Below, in pieces: positions 49,623 to 61,300 of a DNA stretch of 64,000 nucleotides. The translations under genes and the position numbers were made by a program. The notes under the pieces were generated by a model. The model searched no databases and was not told the DNA's origin. It saw only the letters and a list, made by a program, of their open reading frames with translations. Location: contig NC_066316.1 of assembly GCF_022539315.1 (NCBI RefSeq), positions 11,649,108 through 11,713,107 on the forward strand. The letters are read 5' to 3'. This DNA comes from Serinus canaria (Eukaryota; Chordata; Aves; Passeriformes; Fringillidae). Numbering within the stretch: the first letter of the stretch is position 1; each line of letters begins with the position of its first letter.

Positions 49623-49757
49623 GTTTTTTTTTTTTCCCTTTCAACCTCAAGTTGGAGCCTGCTCTGCTCTGTCTCTGATCGCATCTCGCAGTGGATGCCA
49701 GGGAAGGAGGTATTCTCATGGGGGCGCTGGCATTGCGCCAGGCTCCAAACGATGACA

Positions 49758-49762
49758 CAGAT
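49758..49762 (+). repeat. 5-bp target-site duplication, right copy
   Basis: CAGAT immediately follows the CA end of the LTR and matches the left copy at 48504-48508. Confidence 0.85.
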
Positions 49763-52700
49763 ACACTGCTTATCCTGTGGGATCATGGCTGTGAAAGTTG
49801 CACAAACTGCATATTGGCTTTGCAAAGGGATAAGTTCCATTTTTACAGGCTAATTGACTCAGTCTTCTAACATGCAAGGTTAACTACAACTTGTATAGAA
49901 GCAGCTGTGCTTGTTTGTGATGTACAATCCATTGTGCATTGTCTTTAATATTGAATAGGTCATAACTTCTTTTTAGGGTGGCTGAAATATGACTAGAAGG
50001 CCTTTTTTTTATCTGCTGGTACTGTAGGCAGCATTCAACAAAATGCAGATGCAGCCCCTGTGACCAGATTTTCATGTTCCAAGCCTAAGCTCCTTAAAAA
50101 ATTAAAATAAAATTTCAGATCTGAAACTTAGAAGGGGAAATATTTGTTCCTATTTCTCTTCATGAAAGCCCAGGCATGAACCAGGCAGGAAATTTTGTGG
50201 TAAATACTTCAGTAAATAGATAAGCAGTCATTGGTAGCAGTTCTTAAGCTCTCTTCTCAAAAAACCCGTGATGAGTTCATAGAACTTGGGTGTTCAGTAT
50301 TTCATGAATTAAAACCTAGAAAAGAAAGTCCTGCCTTAAACTTTAATTCATAGAAAACAACAGTATCAAAATGGTACCAAACCCAAATCTGTCTTTCTAT
50401 CAGTACAGGCTGGGGAGAAGGGAGGACCAAGTACTTTTATTTCCCCTTCTTGTGGAATTTAATCCCTGTGAAGTTTTCACATTGGTAGTCTCAAAGACCA
50501 AAAGTTTTTGTCAGGCCAAATTCAGCTTATGCAGCACTAGAGCAAATATTGCTGTGCTGCCACATCCATCCTGCTGCTCTGCAGGGAGGGGAGAGCATCA
50601 GGGGGTGTCTGCAGGGTGTGACCTGGCTGTCAGGCTGATTTGGCATGTCCTCTCTCATGGACAAAAGCTGCAGCCAGCAGGGATTTGGTGAGATGGGGCT
50701 GGCTTTAAGGAGAGGGCCATCCCAAATCCTAAACTTTACAAACACAAGATGACAGCCAAAGCCTTTATTCGATCCTCTGTGTTAGTAACTTTCATTCTAA
50801 ATGAATGTTATTTGACCATATTTGACTTACTTAAACTTTTCTGTTCTTTCTCATGTTGGAGTACTGTTCTACTCCCTGCCTCATATTTTTCTATGTAATA
50901 TGAGGTGTTTAAGAGCTTCCAGTAAGGAAAAATCACACAGGCTCTGGGCTATAACCCATCTGTAAATTGCTTTATCTGCCCACACTGACAGTAGTCATAA
51001 TGACCCTTCTTCTTTTTCCTGTAGCCTTAACTCACCTGCAGTGCTTTGTAGAGCAGCTCTGAATCCAACACTGACCCAGAGACTCTACAAAAACCTCACA
51101 CATGTCATGGAAGCCTACTTACTTCTGTCCATACCAAGAATTTGTGGACAGAAAGGGCACCATGAGATGATGTTAATCAGAAAACTGTGGTGGCATTCTC
51201 AATGGGAGCTCTAGTGGGCTCTTGAAGACCTTCATGTCTAGCTTGCCAGTGCTCTATGAAAATTTGCCTGAAGCTGATCCTTTTGGAAAGCACCTGTTTT
51301 AGCTATATTTAACATTGCAATTAGATTATTTATTAAATAAGTAGTACTATTATTTCACTTTGCTTAATCTCTGTGTCTGCCCTGATTTCATGTTCCTGTC
51401 ACCTTTCTCATTTTTCTTCCCCTTCAGCCTGAATGTTTCCTTGCTTTTCTGTCTCAACCATGACTCCTTCTCTTGCATTCCTATTTTCCCTGGAAATGTA
51501 GTGCAGCTACACTATTTTTCCTGTCTCTGTTAGCTGTATTGTGCTGCCTTACTCTCTGCCAAGCTGAGCATTCCCATGTGCTGCTGTCTAGATGTGACAT
51601 GGGTGATTCCAATTCTTGCTTCCTTACCTTGTAGCAGCATTCTCTAACAGAGGCAGCTGGAATAGCTCTTCCATTTTGGATTAAATTCTTTTTTGATAAG
51701 GTTGGCTATGCTGGTAAGCTTTGTTCTGCACAGAAATGTATGCACAGTTAACACAAAATATATTTCAGAGAAATCTTCAGATTGTCATTAGAGACTGACA
51801 GCCTCGCAGCAGCTGTTCCTACTGTCCCTAAACAGGGACTGAAAGGATCAGCAGCTTTTAAAGAAATTCCTTTCTAGTGAAGGGCAATATTCCTTGGATT
51901 GCTGTGTATTTAAAATTTATACATTTTGCATTAGAAGTCAAGTTATAGATTAGTGCAGCAGCATCAGTATTGCATTCATTTCTGGGTGTACATAAGATAA
52001 AGGGGGGTAGGTGCTGTCAGCTTTAGATACATTTGCCATTTAAGCTGTAAGAGTAAAACTAGTCAGAATAAACTTTAATTTCAACATTCTTTCAGCCCAC
52101 CTGCTCTTTAACCCTTAAATCCTACCAGTTTGGCCCTGTTTGCACCGTGGCTTGATTTGAACTTGGTAATTTGGATGATTCTGGGATGGAACTGAGGAAG
52201 AAGCAGATTAGGTCATTTGGGTTGCACTCGTGCCCCTTGCCCACTCAAGAGATGGTGGTGGCTGGAGTGAAGCTCCCCCCAGGATTTATCTGGGCAGAGG
52301 AGTTATCTGTGAGGGCTGGAAATCCAGACTGCCTGTGCTCTTCCCTGCCTGCTGCACTGTCTGTCACAGGGACCCCACCTGCCCACCAGCCCGATTCAGC
52401 TCAGAATTAATGTCCCTGTGCAGTCCCTGGAGCTCTTTGGGCACTGTGGCTTCAGGCAATGCACATTTGGGCAGGCATCACCACAGCCATTATACTAGGG
52501 CAACCTGTTGAGCTTTCTTTCATTTAATTTAATTTTTAATAGAGCTTGACATATTTCCACAGTATAATCAATGCAGTGACATCTGCTTGAGTCCTGGCTC
52601 CACAGGTCCTGTCTAGCTCTAGGTCTTATTCCCAACCTTCATTTAGCCAACTACTCTGCATATTTAATGAGGTGCACACAGTTTCCTGATCTTGGAATGT

Positions 52701-55700
52701 GGTGTCTTGTCTGGCTGGAGTGATTTCAAGTCATTATTGTCTTGTTTCTGTCTTGGGCATGATCCAAGGCTCTCTGCTGCTGCCTGTTAATTTTCCACTG
52801 GCCCTAAACTCTGAGAAAAACCATTAATATTTTTATTTACAAGTGTAAATGAAACATTTCTGGGAGAAATAAAATAACAGATTAAAGCTGTCGTAGTCTA
52901 TAACCTTCTCCATGTCAGGTACATATTTTCCCTTTCTTCTAAGATCACCAATTATGCTGACTGGAAGGTGAGAATGGATTTTGTCTTGCTGTTAACATTT
53001 TTTTTCCTCTCTTTCACTTTAATCAGATATTAGATCCAACAGTTATATACTAAATGTTGTGGGGAATTTTCCAGACCCCTTTTCCCTCATCCCCTGATAA
53101 TTGCTATAACAGCTGATTCCATAGGAACAATTTCCCTGGAGTGCATGTAACAACACTGACAGACACTGCCTGCTTGGTTTGCTGACTATTTACTTTATTC
53201 TTTAATAAGGACTTCATTTAACACCTTAATGAAAATAATGTAGGAGATAAAACTTTCAGTCATAGTTAAAGTGTTCCTGTACTATAATTAGCACCGACCT
53301 TAGGAATTAAATGTAATAAGAATTGAAAATTTATATATTTTAATTGCACACTTAGTAAGTGAAGACTATAGCTTGTCTTAAAAACATACAAAGATTTGTT
53401 TAGTTATTGGATTAAGTCCTTAATTTTGTGAAATTCAATTACAAGCATGGCGAGAGAGGTGACATTATGGCAAAAAAAGAAAATTGCAAGTATTATTTCT
53501 TAACCATTTTCCTTTCAATAATGAAAACTCCAATCATAAAAATATTTGTTGGCTCAAAACTTTTATCTACCCCATTCCATTAAAAGCATAGGGAGGAGTT
53601 GTATACCTTCCAGGGGGTGTGCTTAGGTAAATTGTTTGAACTCTCTCTGGCATTCAGCATAAACCCATTGCAGCTAACCAGAAATAATTAATTTTGATGC
53701 TCCTGATGGAGGCTGAGCACGAGGTTTGAATAATGTTTTGTATCAGAAGCTCCATTTTGCTTTGGAAAAATGAGCCTATTCCCTTCTTGGTATTCCCAAA
53801 TCTCACTGTCCATTCAATACACTCATAAAAAGGAAGTGTTAGTGTGGAACACCAATCAACTTTTTGACAAGAAAAAAGAAACTCAGCTTGATGTTAATCT
53901 GAGCCATGACCTTTTCCAAAGGGAGGAGGCTGTTTCTATACATTTAGGAAAAGCCTTGCACTTGAGGTGCACTTCTGGGAACCAGTGCCCTCCCTTCTCC
54001 TGTTCGGGCAGCTGCAAGTGCCAGATGAGCAAAGCACCCATCCTCTCTGTCTTGGACTTTTTGCATTTCTCATGGGACTGCCCAGAGACTGTGGCACCCT
54101 TGGCACTCTGTGCTCCAAAATTCAGCAGCAGGCAGCACTGGGGCTGTATGATGGTAGTGTTCTGTAGGAGAGAACCCAAGAAGTCAGCAAATTGGAGCAG
54201 CTTTTTAAAAGAAGGGAAGAATTGATATGTGAGTCTTGTCCCTTTTCAATTTCATGTTGCCTGCCAGTCTGCCTAGAGGGAAAAACAGACTGTGGCTGTG
54301 CTTCCAATTAGCAATTCCCACAGCAAATTTTGACCTGACATAAAAACGTGGCACAATATGCAATCCGTGTCAGGCAACTTCATTTACAAACAGATTCCAG
54401 GATACTGAATGATGGTTCATGATCAGGACTCTGGGGGAAATCTCTGTCAAATGTAATATGGTAAATCCAAGGGAATGAAGATGGCAAGTTTGGAGCACAA
54501 AACATCTGGAAAAACACAGAGGAAACCTTTGCCATGGTGACAGGAGTAGGAATTCTGCCCTTGGTTTCCACAGGACCAGGGTTTTACTCTGACAATTACA
54601 AGAGATAGAAATAATAATAATAGTCAGAGAACTCATTCATTGAAAAGGGAATTTGGCTTTTTCCTAGACCAGAAGTTACACATTGTGTCTCCTCTCTAAA
54701 TCTGCAGTTGGGCGGGCCAAAAGAATCCTGCCAAAATGAAGTAGTGAAAGCAAGCCAAGCAGAGCTCCAGCAAGGGCAGCCCAGTGACAATTCTGCCCAG
54801 GGGCTGTCTCTGCACATGGCAGTGAGACAGAAGCACCAGAAGTGTGTCTGTGTGAGTTAAGGACTCCCAGGCAAGTGTTTCCCTGGCACTGTGGGCTTTC
54901 CAAGCCATCCTGGGCTGGTCTCAGCAGCCATGCCAAGTGCAGGATCAAAGGGGACTTGCCATGGAAAGCTCTGTGAATTGTGTTGGAATATTTCAGTCTC
55001 TGGAGTAGCTGCTGGGTTCTGTGAGGGTTAGGAGCTGCCAGAAGGGCCAGATTTGTTGTGTCCAGGGAGCCCAGGTGGTATGATGCCTAAGAGCAGTCGT
55101 AACATCTCTAGGGCCTGCATCCTTCCCAGGAAATGTTTGAGCTTAGAAATCCACTGGAAAATTTATCCTTCTGGAAGACTGCCTGGTTCTAGAGGGGTTA
55201 TCTTCCACATCTCTACAACTCTGAACCAAAGCCAGTGCTGTCCTGGTCTTCCTTCTAGCTAGCAATAGAGTTGCCTTTGTCTGTTGGAGCAAAATAGTTT
55301 TAGTGTTGTACTTCCTTCCCTTTCACTATCAATGTCTTTTCTGATTGCACAAAGTTCTTTATCTCACCCTTGAGCAGAGCCACAGGGCTCCCAAAAATCT
55401 TTGTTCTGTGGCTGTGCCCCTCCCAAAAGGCAGGCCTGCTGCACAGCACACAGTTTGTCCCTGCCATCCCTGCTTTTTGGGGAATTCCTGGAGGGCATTT
55501 TCTTGGTGGTGCTTGGTGGTGTTCACTTCCCCACCTGGTGTGGGGAAAAGGTTTGCACTATTCCCACACCTGAGGCATTGGAAATTGCTTCCACACCAGT
55601 TTAAGTGGTCACAGTTTCTTGATTTCTGTCACACTGGCTGTTGGCCTTGATTTCACCTGTATTCACAGGAAATAAAAGCCTCTTTCAATGGGAAGCCTTC

Positions 55701-57069
55701 AGGCTGCCCCTCTCCTGCCCATGGGAGCAGTGACCCTCTAGAGTGTGTTTAGTGGACTTCTCATCTGACACACTCAGGGATCATAATGTACTTAACCCTC
55801 CTGGGGTTCAGATGTGAGGGCTGAGCATTATTCATCCTTCCTGGCCTCTGAAGCCTAATCATCCCAGGCAAACCCATTGTTTCTTTTGCCTCTTGCAGCC
55901 TCCAGCTTCAGCTGGACAATTGTGCAGTGCCACTTTTAAATTTGAGGGCCATTGAAATTCAATGGCTCCCAAAGTGTTACAGACACAGCCTGAAAAGACA
56001 AAGGGTAAGGGGAAGCCTCTGGAATCAGTGTGGTTTGGTAATCCTTATAAAATTAGGTTGGATATTAAGACTCTTTTATCACAGGGTTTCTGCACTGCTA
56101 AATCAATCCCCTCAATAACAATAGATCCTTGTCATAGTGCTTGGGATATCTTTATTATTTAGGTTGGGAGCTGTGCAATGACTTCTCTGAGGATTTAAAA
56201 GACAATTGGCATTTTGCCCAATAACTAGATAATATCTTGCAAGGTGGAAAGACACATGCATGGGGCTTGAAATGAGGAAAAGGGTGGCAATCTGCACTGA
56301 GTATTTGCTGTCTGCTGACAGGTTGGCAATCTACCTTTGCACCTAAGCCATTATAACATTCACCTTGTTTTGAAAAGGGGGGCTGTCCCATCTTTTTGGG
56401 GTTTTTGTGGGTTTTTTCTTTTGTTGGTTGGTTTGGTTTTGGGGTTTTTTATTTGCGTGCCCTTGTGCTGACTATATGATAGTGGAAAGATGGCAGATGA
56501 GAAAGAAAAACCAGGTGATTTTGGTTTTATGTGACAAGGTTTGTCTATAAAGAATAAGGAAAGCAGCTGGTGATGGCTGCTGGTATATCAGTGTATAGCT
56601 AGAAAATGCTTCTGTGGGAGGCACTGTAGTATACTATAAACAAATCTTTATCTGCTTGCTTATATTCTACAGAGAGATGGTCTCACCTTTTTCCCACATC
56701 ACCTTTCCTAGAGGTTTTAAAAAACAAGAAACCTCAAGAAGGTACCTGTATAATTTTTTGCCCATTATTAATTCCCATCTTGAACTCCCACATAAGAAGA
56801 GCTGCTCTCCCTTGCTTCTCCAAAGGACAAGTGGGACTGGCTGGGCAAGTGGGATTGGCCCCTGCATCTTCCAGGGGCAGGGCCCACCCTTGGTTCTTCC
56901 CTCTCAATTGCATAAAGGAGAGCTTGGAGCAGATCTTCTTGGTGCAATGAGAGGTGCAGAAGGGCTGGAATGGAAGCCCAAGCTGCTAGAGAGTGAGCTT
57001 TGGGGGTCTGCAGGTGGGGTGAGGGCAGCAGATGGGCAGTGCCAGGAGCTTGGTGGCTTCTTGCACGGA
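49763..57069. other. non-coding, mostly unique sequence
   Basis: No gene or transposon was recognised. GC-richer patches occur at 52170-52500, 54690-54960 and 55380-55760; the overlapping open frames on both strands there are best read as composition effects. A T/G low-complexity run lies at 56393-56455. The 151-codon frame at 53770-54225 and the 153-codon frame at 56614-57075 carry no motif I recognise and no credible splice context. Confidence 0.4.
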
Positions 57070-57510
57070 AAATAAAGAGTTTTTTCAAATATATTAATGG
57101 CAATAGGCATCATGAAAATATCATCAGCCCATTAGAGGATGCAGATGGTCACCTCCCAAAAATCAACCCACAGAAACCCTGAAATTGTGTGGGGTCTGTG
57201 CTCCAGCTGGATCCTTGCAAATCCCTGATGGGATTCATCCAAGAGCCCTCATCAGTGAGGGTTTCTGGATGAATCTCATCAAGCTCCAAGAGCTGCTGAT
57301 GTCATCTCAGTCTACAACTTCCTCTTGGGGGGAAGAGGAGGGGCAGGCACTGATCTTTTCTCTGTGGTGACCAGGGACAGGACCCCAGGGAATGGCCTGA
57401 AGCTGTGCCAGGGGAGGTTTAGGTTGGATGTTACAGAAAGGTTCTTCACCCAGAGGGTGGTTGGGCACTGGAACAGTAAGACCAAGGTGGCTCAGGGATG
57501 CTTTCCCTCT
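57070..57510 (+). mobile_element. CR1 LINE, rearranged fragment (ORF2 piece joined to 3' tail)
   Basis: The left part resembles the ORF2 region before and at the start of the reverse transcriptase: TTTTTTCAAATATATTAATG with AAAATATCATCAGCCCATTA, then CTGATGGGATTCATCCAAGA (the 'PDGIHPR' segment) and GAGCTGCTGATGTCATCTCA. The right part is 3'-UTR-type sequence: CTACAACTTCCTCTTGGGGG, GGCCTGAAGCTGTGCCAGGG, GAGGTTTAGGTTGGATGTTA and GGTTCTTCACCCAGAGGGTG. In a full CR1 these lie well apart, so most of the reverse transcriptase is missing by internal deletion. The true 3' end is also lost after about 57510. Confidence 0.8.
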
Positions 57511-58345
57511 GAGTGTACTAAAAGAATGCCTGTGTATTTTCATCCCAATGAGCCTTGCCTCCTCTCTGGCTCTGTATTCACTCTGCATTTGGGCTTCTAA
57601 TCACCACTGGCACCCCATTGCATAATAGGTGAAGTGTACTTAACCCAAGGTTTATTTGGCAGCCATTTGCCTATGCAGTTTTATTTATAGTGCTTATTTC
57701 AAAGATTGATGGCAGCTGACAGGAGGTACTGAAACAATTGATAAAGGCAACTGACATTTTGTCAGCTGTCTGGGTGACAGGAATATATTACTTGCATTTA
57801 AACAGTTTTGTGTGAATAAGTCATCATTCATGCCAAAATTCACCTTTGGCCCTTTCCAAATGGTTCTTGAAAAGTGGCTGGGAAAGGTGTTTCCTTAAGC
57901 AGTGAGCACCTTGCTGTAAGCAGCAGATGCTTACCCTCAGTGAAATTCTTCTTAGTGATAGTATTTAAATATTTAAAGCATTAGTGAAATAGTTGATTGA
58001 ATTCTGTTCATGGCAAAGTTAAGGACAACATACTATTCTGCTGTTTGAATGCTCTATGGAAAAAAAACCAACAATTTGGTGAAACCTTGTCAGGCAACTT
58101 AATATGGATGAGAAAGAAGTCTCTGTGCAGTGTATTTCTGCTATCATTTTCTCTTTGAAATGGTGCTAGCAGTCTTTGAAAGGACTGAAGTTTTACACCT
58201 GCCAATGTTTCCCACCTTGTGATTCTCCAAGTGATGCATATTCCCATCCCACAGTGTCGTGGAAGTGATCTGTTTGATGAGCTTTGATCTCTTTGTTTCT
58301 CCACTGCACCTCTAAGTCATCATAAAACACCTAAATGGCAAAAAT
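57511..58345. other. non-coding, no recognised feature
   Basis: Unique-looking sequence with no exon or repeat that I can support. Confidence 0.4.
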
Positions 58346-58382
58346 ATTAAATAAATAAATATTAAATAAATAAATATTAAAT
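58346..58382 (+). repeat. 15-bp AT-rich tandem repeat, 2.5 copies
   Basis: ATTAAATAAATAAAT occurs at 58346-58360 and 58361-58375, followed by a partial ATTAAAT. It is itself built from TAAA steps, so it is a compound microsatellite. Confidence 0.9.
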
Positions 58383-61300
58383 ACATATTGTACAGCAAAT
58401 GGCATAAGGGGTTTGCTTAGGTGGGTATGCAAAAACTGAGATGAGGGGAATAATTTTGAATGACAGAGGTCCTGTGCTCCCCTTCAGAAAATGCTTTCTG
58501 CTGTTACAATGTCCTGTCCTGTCATGTTTCCCAGGGGAGGGCAGTAGCTGAGCCAAAGATAGATGTGATGGAGTGCTCCTCCCCTGTCCCTGCACAGCTG
58601 TTTGTCTCCACAAGACACCAAGGACATGACTGAAAGGGATGGGACATAGCTGAGTCCTTTATCAAACTCTTCCAAATGAGGAATGGGGGAAGTGTTTTCC
58701 AACACTTGATAATTTAGTTGCACGTGTTGGAGTTTTCTCATGATGAGCGGATCAGTGTTACCCTTATTGCCTGCACTTGCACTGACAAGGCCACTGAGCC
58801 CAGATGCTTTGCAGGTTGATCTGTTGTTCAGCTCCCTTGCTCCTTGGCATGCTTTTCTCTTCTCAGTCCTCTTCTCTCCATCTGAACCTGCTGCTGTCGT
58901 GGAGCAATAAGAAGGCACCTCTCTGAAATGTGAATTCAGAAAGAGACTGAATCAGTTCAGCTCCTCAGGCTAGATTTGGGGTAGGCTGCACAAAGGTAGA
59001 TGGAGCTGAAAAGTCATACCCAAACACAGTGTTCATCACTGAAGATTGTGACTAGGATGTACCCAAAAAAATCCTTGGTGCTAATGGAGCAACAGCAATG
59101 AGTAACAGAAACTGGGGTGGAGGAGAAGAGAAAGCTCATTTTGAGCTTAAATGCAGCTGTTTCCATTGCCACATTTATTGCATGGGATTGTTTTAACAGT
59201 CTTGGAAATAAATTCATCCAAGATAATTAAGTTTTCCTAATTCATAGAGTCTCTACATCATGCTTAACAGCTCTGGACATGAATGCCAATAGATGTCTCC
59301 TTTTGCAGAATGTGCTCCCTGATTTTTTTTCCCTGTCTCTCTCTGAAAGTCCACAGCTCTTCACAACTGGTATTTCTGCAGAGCTGCAGGATAAATCCCC
59401 ATCTGGGTCTTGCTGTGCACCAGCACAGGCAGTGTATTTATTGAAAATGGCTTGGCATTTAGACTTTTTCCATTGGCACTAATATGCACCATGTCAGGCT
59501 GCATCAGGGTGAGTTCCAACATGTGACTTGATGGGACTTGACATGACCTGACATAGCACAATGCATGTGTCTTCTTACATCAGAGACCAACAGAAATACA
59601 TCCTAATAAAGAGTAAAAATGCACAAAATACAAAGGCTTTATTGCTGCCTCTCATCAGAGGCAGGTAGCACATGCTAGGCTTCTGGCACACATTTAATTG
59701 TGAGAGTTTTGCTGCAAACTCCATCCTGATATATGTAGCCTTATGTAAGTACAGATCTGCTGCTGGGTTAAAGACCACTTCTTATTTTGCAAATGTATTG
59801 AGAATGCAATTATATAATAGTTCAGGCATTTTGCCATCCTAAGTGATTCAGTTTATCATTCTGGCCCATAGTGTTCTCATTTGTCCCTTCCCTGATATCT
59901 TAATTTGTAGTATTGCAAAAAGTGTTGTATTTCAGCCTCTGTTTTCAAAGCTTCTCTTTGCTTCTCTAGTGCTGTGCTCTGTGTGCTCTGCCATCTTCTT
60001 GTAATCTAGTCACAGCTCAATACTTCATTAAAGATGTTACTTAGGTATGATTGAGTGACCTCTTTTGAAACTATCAGTAACTCAGTTTGAGTTCTGTATT
60101 TTTAGTGAAGGCTTGCAAAAGCATTGCTTTGAAAAGTGAAATTCTGAAAGAAAGCTATGCTGATGACTCACAGGGAAACTTTCCATTGCTTTTGTGGAAG
60201 AAAATGCTACCAAGATGTCACTTCCTAGAGGAATTTGGAGGACAAAGGAAGGGAAGTCCTTCAGCTCTGTAAATGATGCAGGAATCAGTTAGGTTTTTGT
60301 CCCTGGGGATGCAGCTGCTTTTGATGCTGAAGGTCTGTTTGCCTTCTTCAACTGCAGTTGTGTGTGGGTGTTACACATTTTCACCATCATTAGGCACACA
60401 CCAGAGACAGGAGTGCATATAACAAAAAGAAACAGACATTAAATAGATGGTCAGAAATCAGAGATTCAGCTGATTCAAAGTCTTTGTTCCTTTGGTGGTA
60501 GGTTTTTTTTTGTTGTTGTTGTTGAGTGGGTTTTATTGTTTTAAAATATGTGAGATTTCTTAAGAAAATTTGAGCTGGATCTGCTCTTCTAACCTGGAGC
60601 TTTTGGGACTCCTGCTTGGTATTGCAGCTATTTTGGCAGCAAGCTCATCACTTCAAAATTTCATCCAAGGGTAACTGTGCCTTTTGCTTAAATTCAGTTC
60701 AAGTCACATAATTTGAAGAGCTAATATATGACAGCAAATATATTTCAGGAAATGCTAATAAAAGACACAAAACCATTGTTGCCACCAACATTTGGGGGGA
60801 AACATAACCACAAAAAGTTGAGTGATGACTGTAGGTGTGGCAGTGGCAGATTAAGTGTAGTGTCTACAAGTACTGATGTGTGAATGAAGGATAAAAATTC
60901 TAGCTGCATCTCATGAATAAAGTCTGAGGCTGTCTGAACTGCTCAAATATATTCTTCATGTGAGTATAAAACCCCCAAATATTACCATTTTCAGTTTATG
61001 AATTTTAAATGAACCCTAAAATTAACACTTGTATCACAGAGGGAAAAAAAATCCATGTTTCAAAGAATCAAAGGAAGAAAACGTGAAGTTGATCTTATTG
61101 ACTGCTTCATAAAGAAATTGAGCAACTCACTTTACATCACTCTTTGACATCTTTAAATGCTAATTTCATCTTTCAAATGTCTTTTCATTCTGTGTCTTCA
61201 TCTCTCTTCTTCAAAACTCCCTTTCAAGCTCCTAAAGGTATGGGACTTTCCTTTTGTATCAGGGAAAAGAGTTTGGAAAATTATCAGTTAATATATGGAA

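Larger units (their letters stand above)
48509..49757 (+). mobile_element. solo LTR of an endogenous retrovirus (1,249 bp)
   Basis: The segment starts TGTTGTGGTTTG and ends AAACGATGACA, giving the canonical TG...CA termini. It is flanked on both sides by the identical 5-bp CAGAT. An AATAAA poly-A signal at 49617-49622 sits about 135 bp before the 3' end and is followed by a T-rich tract, as expected for an R/U5 region, which fixes the plus orientation. No internal retroviral genes accompany it, so it is most simply a solo LTR left by recombination between two LTRs. A 5-bp duplication is usual for ERVL-type elements, but ERVK-type copies can also be 5-6 bp, so the class is uncertain. It keeps far more CpGs than the rest of the window, consistent with a young insertion. 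Short open frames on both strands inside it are incidental. Confidence 0.9.

Noticed and set aside
48509..49757. Open frames inside the LTR on both strands, up to 138 codons
   Set aside because: LTRs of this type are regulatory; the frames overlap on both strands and match no retroviral protein.
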